The notes under the pieces: model-generated | Told to the model about the DNA's origin: nothing | The model's database searches: none | What the model saw: the letters and a program-made list of their open reading frames with translations, nothing else | In this document: piece after piece, positions 59,859 to 64,000 of the stretch | How positions within the stretch are numbered: the first letter of the stretch is position 1 | Layout of the letters: the number at the start of each line of letters is the position of its first letter | Source: Stratiolaelaps scimitus | Taxonomy: Eukaryota; Arthropoda; Arachnida; Mesostigmata; Laelapidae | Length of the DNA stretch: 64,000 nt | Direction of reading: 5' to 3' | Assembly: GCA_019614645.1 (NCBI GenBank) | Contig: JABWDB010000005.1 | Span: forward strand, 2,264,001-2,328,000 | Made by a program: the position numbers and the translations under genes

Positions 59859-62845
59859 CAGTGTTTTGTGCTCGTAGATTTGTCAATAAAGGTATAATTA
59901 TTATTACCCTTCTAATGTACCTGAACACCAAAAAACTAGCCTCATAGATTTCTGAAAGCGTAGCCGCGTCTTGTGAGATGAATGTTTCGCTGCACAGATT
60001 TAGCAGAACGACCTCATATTCACCTTATCTAACCTAAAATTTAACTGCTTTCGTTAGAACATAAAAAGGCAATATCTTTTCGTAGCCAATACCCTCTTCA
60101 GAGTTTCCCTCTCTCTCTCTCTCTCTCTTTCAATTTAGCAATTGCTTTCAAAATGTCATAGTATCCGGTCATTGACTAAATCGATGGAAATGAATAAATC
60201 GACGAAACTTCTTCTCCGACTGCTATTTTGCGTTAGATTCGCTTCGAAATGATAGTTCAGCAGGATGTCTCAGGGCGACCCTGTCGCCTTAGGGTGGTCA
60301 AGCGACGGGTCACAAAAGGCCAAGCCAAACGATACAAAAAAACGAAACTGTCCAATAGCTATCGCTTCCGGACATGGATTCATGCCTTAGATATCCTGTG
60401 GGCTCCTTCGAGGGCATACACTGGGGTGTCAAACCCCGCCAGCTCCGTAGCTCTACGAGCAGTGCTACATTGGCGCTATCGCTAGGCGAAACTACAGCGC
60501 AACTCGACTCTGGTAGGCCCTGACAGAAGCGCATAACTCCGCCGTAACTAATCGAAGAGTTCGTTCTTTGAATGCGACAGGTCATCAGGCGAGCTGCGAC
60601 GAAAGTCAACCCGACCGTTGCCACCTGATCGAAATTGGTTTGAAGTTAAATGCAAATCTCCATACGTTTCGTCCCCATGTAAAATGACTATTCGATATCG
60701 ATGTAGGAAATTTACAGCAAAGCTAACGATTTAGCAATTAGAGCAGCGTTGGTGTTTCAGACTTAGCAGACTGGCCGTTCGTTCATCGGGTTCTCCCCTT
60801 GGAGACAAGTTGCGTCACTGTTCCGAATGGCATTATTACAAGAAATGTCGAACGAAGCATTAACGACTGTCTGAGGCCAGCCACTGCATGAATTGAGGCA
60901 AGGGCCAGAGGTGCGTCTGACTACCTGTCAATCTATCCAAGCTGTGTACCGCATGTATATCTACTGTCGATGTGGCCGTGTCAGCTATAACCAGGATGAA
61001 CAACCGGGACATTCAGTTAATGTTGACTTGGGAGCTGTCTTTTCTCGTCAGCAGCTACTACTACTAGTACGTTCGTTGTCATAGACTCTTATTTTTTCCT
61101 TGGGAAATCAAAGTCAACCGAGAAACCGGACCTCACCTGAGCTTAGGTAATTCTCCCAGATGACACCCAACGTCTATCACATTGTAAAGCAAGCAGCAGT
61201 TCCTTCCGTTTTGCTAATCAGCCGTCTCCGTTCGAATTATTCCTTGGAAATAAATGGCCCCTAATGAGAATGCCCCGCCAAGCTGAACGGAGCATCTGGC
61301 AGCATGTTGCGGCCGCGGCGGCCCCACGACGCCGAGCAGCCGTATAAACGAGGACATATTTCACACCAGTAAGGATCTATCAGATTGCCTGGGCACCCTG
61401 CGATTGCAGGTCGGTACACTCCGAATCCTAAACACTTTGGGAACAAAAAGAGATCCTTACCAGAAAAAACAACGAACAATTATAGACATCTATCCCTGCG
61501 TGGCCATTCCTTGACACTACAGCTGGCACCGGTATGGGCATCTCAGCTTCGGGAGGATTCCTCTTTTTAATAGTTTCGCACCTGCGTATGATTGCTCTCC
61601 TCCAATCATTTCTAAGTACATACACACAAAATACTATAGAGTTCTTAGTTCTGTGGCTCAAAGGGATATTCAGAAGGGCGATGCGCTCATTGCTGACGAA
61701 CATTTATGATGATTACATATTAATATTATAACATAACATATATCTACTCGGTGTTCCATATTCTAATCTTTATTTTCTGCGACTTGCTTCATATCGTCTG
61801 CTTAATATTGCTTAGGCAGGCTTTCCCCCAAGGGAAGAAAGGAGCCGTCATTTCGAAGTCGAGCCCAACTGGTTAATTGATCCTCGCTCTGAGCGTGTTC
61901 GCCCTAGCAAACAACACTCCTGACGATGGCGCAAGGGAACTGACATGCCTAAGATCGTGTCGTTTTCTTAGTTTCCGTATTACGGCAATACAATGCATTT
62001 TTAGACATTATTATGAAGCGCAAGTACCTCGCTGATGTACGCGCGTGTGCCCATGAATGTAACCTCTCCCACGTAGACGATCATCCATTCAGTCTGGATC
62101 CATTCTTATTGGAATCAACCTGAAAGCACTCGAGGGTCGGTGAATATGCACGAGGAGACAATGCCGAGACGTCTGGCCTACACTGATACCACGCATTTCA
62201 TCCATTTGCTAGCTCTGTTCTCGTTGGTTGTCGACGTCGAGCGGGCACGCCGGGCTGACCTAAGACCACACGAAACTGGCTGATCACCACGGACGACGTA
62301 TCTTACGCTCGCCAGAGAGCCACCCAACAAATAGGAGATTTATCTGTGAGCTTTGTCGTGGGCTCTGGCCTCGTCGCTTTTTTGTGTTGCGATCCCTCGA
62401 TACAATTGAAGCCCACTGGAAGAGATTGTCGGGTTTGTGTGCGGGGCAACTTGTCCATTCGTTGTGTCGGCCGATCACAGTCGCCCAGTGCTTATTGAAA
62501 TAGTCGAACTGCAGTGGCTGATGCATCCCGCCTTGTGGACCGCCCTACTGACACCCGACTCACGCTTTGATCTTAGCGGTTTTCCTGTGGCGTAAAAAGA
62601 GGGACGGACTTACCCCGCAACTGGTACTGGGGAGACAGAAAGCTTGCGAAAGACAGCCTGGGAGCGAGGTGGGCAATGCCTAACAATGGGCAGCTGCGAG
62701 AGCTGAATTGATGTTTTGACAATTTTACCATTTGTTTGATAGCTGCGTTTATGCTGAATGAAGGGTGTCCAAGGCCGATCTCAGGGGGCCACTTCGCCTA
62801 CTTTGCTAGTTGTAGGTAAGGCATTAGTGAAAAAGCAGTGGATGC

Positions 62846-62886
<41 letters not shown>

Positions 62887-62890
62887 CATA
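62846..62890. repeat. (TA)n microsatellite
   Basis: A TA run with one AA interruption and a TACATACA end. Confidence 0.85.
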
Positions 62891-63283
62891 TATTTGTTTT
62901 AGATTGCTATGCCGTGATATGTTTGATGCAACTTTTTTTTATATAGACCAGCTACTTTCAAAGATTTTTTTCGAACGTGCGGATTCAAATCTGCTGTCCC
63001 AGAATGAGAGGCAGCGTCACTACAGACTACCTCATCTGAAAATTATTGTTATTTTCGACATCAGGTGCGAAGGTAGATCTCTGGGTATGGTTGACTTCTA
63101 CCATTTCTAGGCATATTCATAGGATATATTTGGGTTCCTCAGCGGTTCCCTATACCCCCACAGCTTAGGAGGCTGGAATCGCAGTAACCTTGTCATCTCG
63201 ATATACGCCAGCGAATGAAGTGGAGATCGCCTCATCTCTCGAAGGGATTCTGCGTCATATAGTCCGAAACGCGGCCTGAAATA

Positions 63284-64000
63284 ATGCGGAGTAGCACACA
63301 GTTGATGTCATCCACTTCGATTTCAAGTCAGCATTCGAGAGGGCCACCCACACCAAACTTCTCCAAACGCTCCTCCATTTTGACGTTCGCAAACTGTTCA
63401 ATTCAATGGATCAGTGACTTCCTCCGTGACAGAACGTTCCGGGTGCGAGTAAACGGTAGATACTCAGATACAGCTCAACCACCTCTGGCAACGCTCTGAA
63501 TGACTTCTTAGAATGGACTCCAGACCTAGATCTGAAGCTGTCAAGCTTTAGAAGAGTAATGTGCCATTTTGCATTTTGGCCATGGAAATTCAAATGACGA
63601 GCATAAAATTGGTGGATTAACGTTGACTAACGCTCACACTATCCGAGATCCGGGGGTGGTCATGACTAGCTCCATGAAATACACAGACCAGGTGACTGAT
63701 GTTCTACGCGCAACGCGACGAGCTAACTGTATTTTACGCCTATTTGTTCTTAAAGACCTCAAACTTTTCGTTAAATTATTCTCGGTCTATGTAGAACCGA
63801 CTTACGCAGCACCAGTGTGGCACCCTAGCCTCGAAATGAATCAAGATACGCTACAGATATTGTGTATGCAAATAGAGTTGCTTTCAAATGTCCATGTGAT
63901 AAGAAGGAGGTGGATATCCCGCCTATCCTAGGGAAATTAGACATATTAGACAAATCAACATTTCACTGTATTGGGAAGAACTTACCCCACCAAAAAGATC
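63284..64000 (+). pseudogene. Rearranged non-LTR reverse transcriptase fragment
   Basis: The RT motif A region reads VIHFDFKSAFERATHTKLL, then frame-shifts to WISDFLRDRTFRVRVNG. The YxDD-containing block that should follow is missing or unrecognisable. The frame at 63569-63931 then gives HFGHGNSNDEHKIG, RDPGVVM, and VEPTYAAPVWHPSL, the post-catalytic region of CR1/L2/jockey-type RT. It runs off the window end. Internal deletion plus frameshifts make it a dead copy. Confidence 0.75.

Larger units (their letters stand above)
58420..63280. other. No gene recognised
   Basis: Holds a SINE core (58.8 kb), microsatellites and a short (CT)n (60.11 kb). A minus-strand frame at 62526-62284 has no recognisable domain. 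Confidence 0.45.

Overview
This window is animal nuclear DNA. It holds one well-supported gene, split into exons with GT-AG introns, together with many simple repeats and decayed transposons. The gene is a NELL-family ortholog. Its compact introns, the abundant (AT)n tracts and the Tc1 and jockey/CR1/L2-type remnants point to an invertebrate, most likely an arthropod. I cannot fix the order; a mite or other chelicerate is a guess.

The NELL-like gene is on the minus strand, about 18.76 kb down to 11.3 kb. Twelve exons join with matching phases into roughly 870 residues: a glutamine-rich N-terminal segment, a thrombospondin-N/laminin-G domain, a coiled-coil-prone linker, two VWC domains, six EGF-like domains, then VWC domains. 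The exon with the start codon and signal peptide is not settled; rival candidates lie at 26.6 kb and 29.2 kb. The C-terminal end is also not settled: either an open frame to a stop at 11320, or a strong splice donor at 11428 leading to an exon I did not find. One intron appears to be GC-AG, and a splice-flanked insert between exons 4 and 5 would act as a poison exon.

The rest is gene-poor. 1-11 kb has AT-rich microsatellites, a SINE with a Pol III-type promoter at about 6.3 kb, an 18-bp-duplication-flanked SINE fragment at 5.6 kb, and a protein-like dispersed repeat at 2.4 and 5.2 kb. 19-35 kb has further SINE cores, a retrotransposon tail at 24 kb, two long perfect or near-perfect fold-back sequences (23.0 and 32.6 kb), and a GC-rich block at 26.5-27.2 kb. 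41.7-55.9 kb is GC-rich with many trinucleotide repeats; two unrecognised candidate coding exons on the plus strand (52.8 and 55.1 kb) sit there. 56.2-58.4 kb is a non-LTR retrotransposon 3' end followed by a nearly complete 1.58-kb Tc1-type transposon with 224-bp inverted repeats and internal direct repeats (IR/DR architecture). The window ends in a rearranged reverse transcriptase fragment (63.3-64.0 kb).

No tRNA, rRNA or CRISPR was seen, and I found no convincing new multi-gene system. The most unusual items are the SINE family with a conserved hairpin core, the fold-back sequences, the IR/DR Tc1 element, and the NELL gene's polyglutamine insert and odd splicing.
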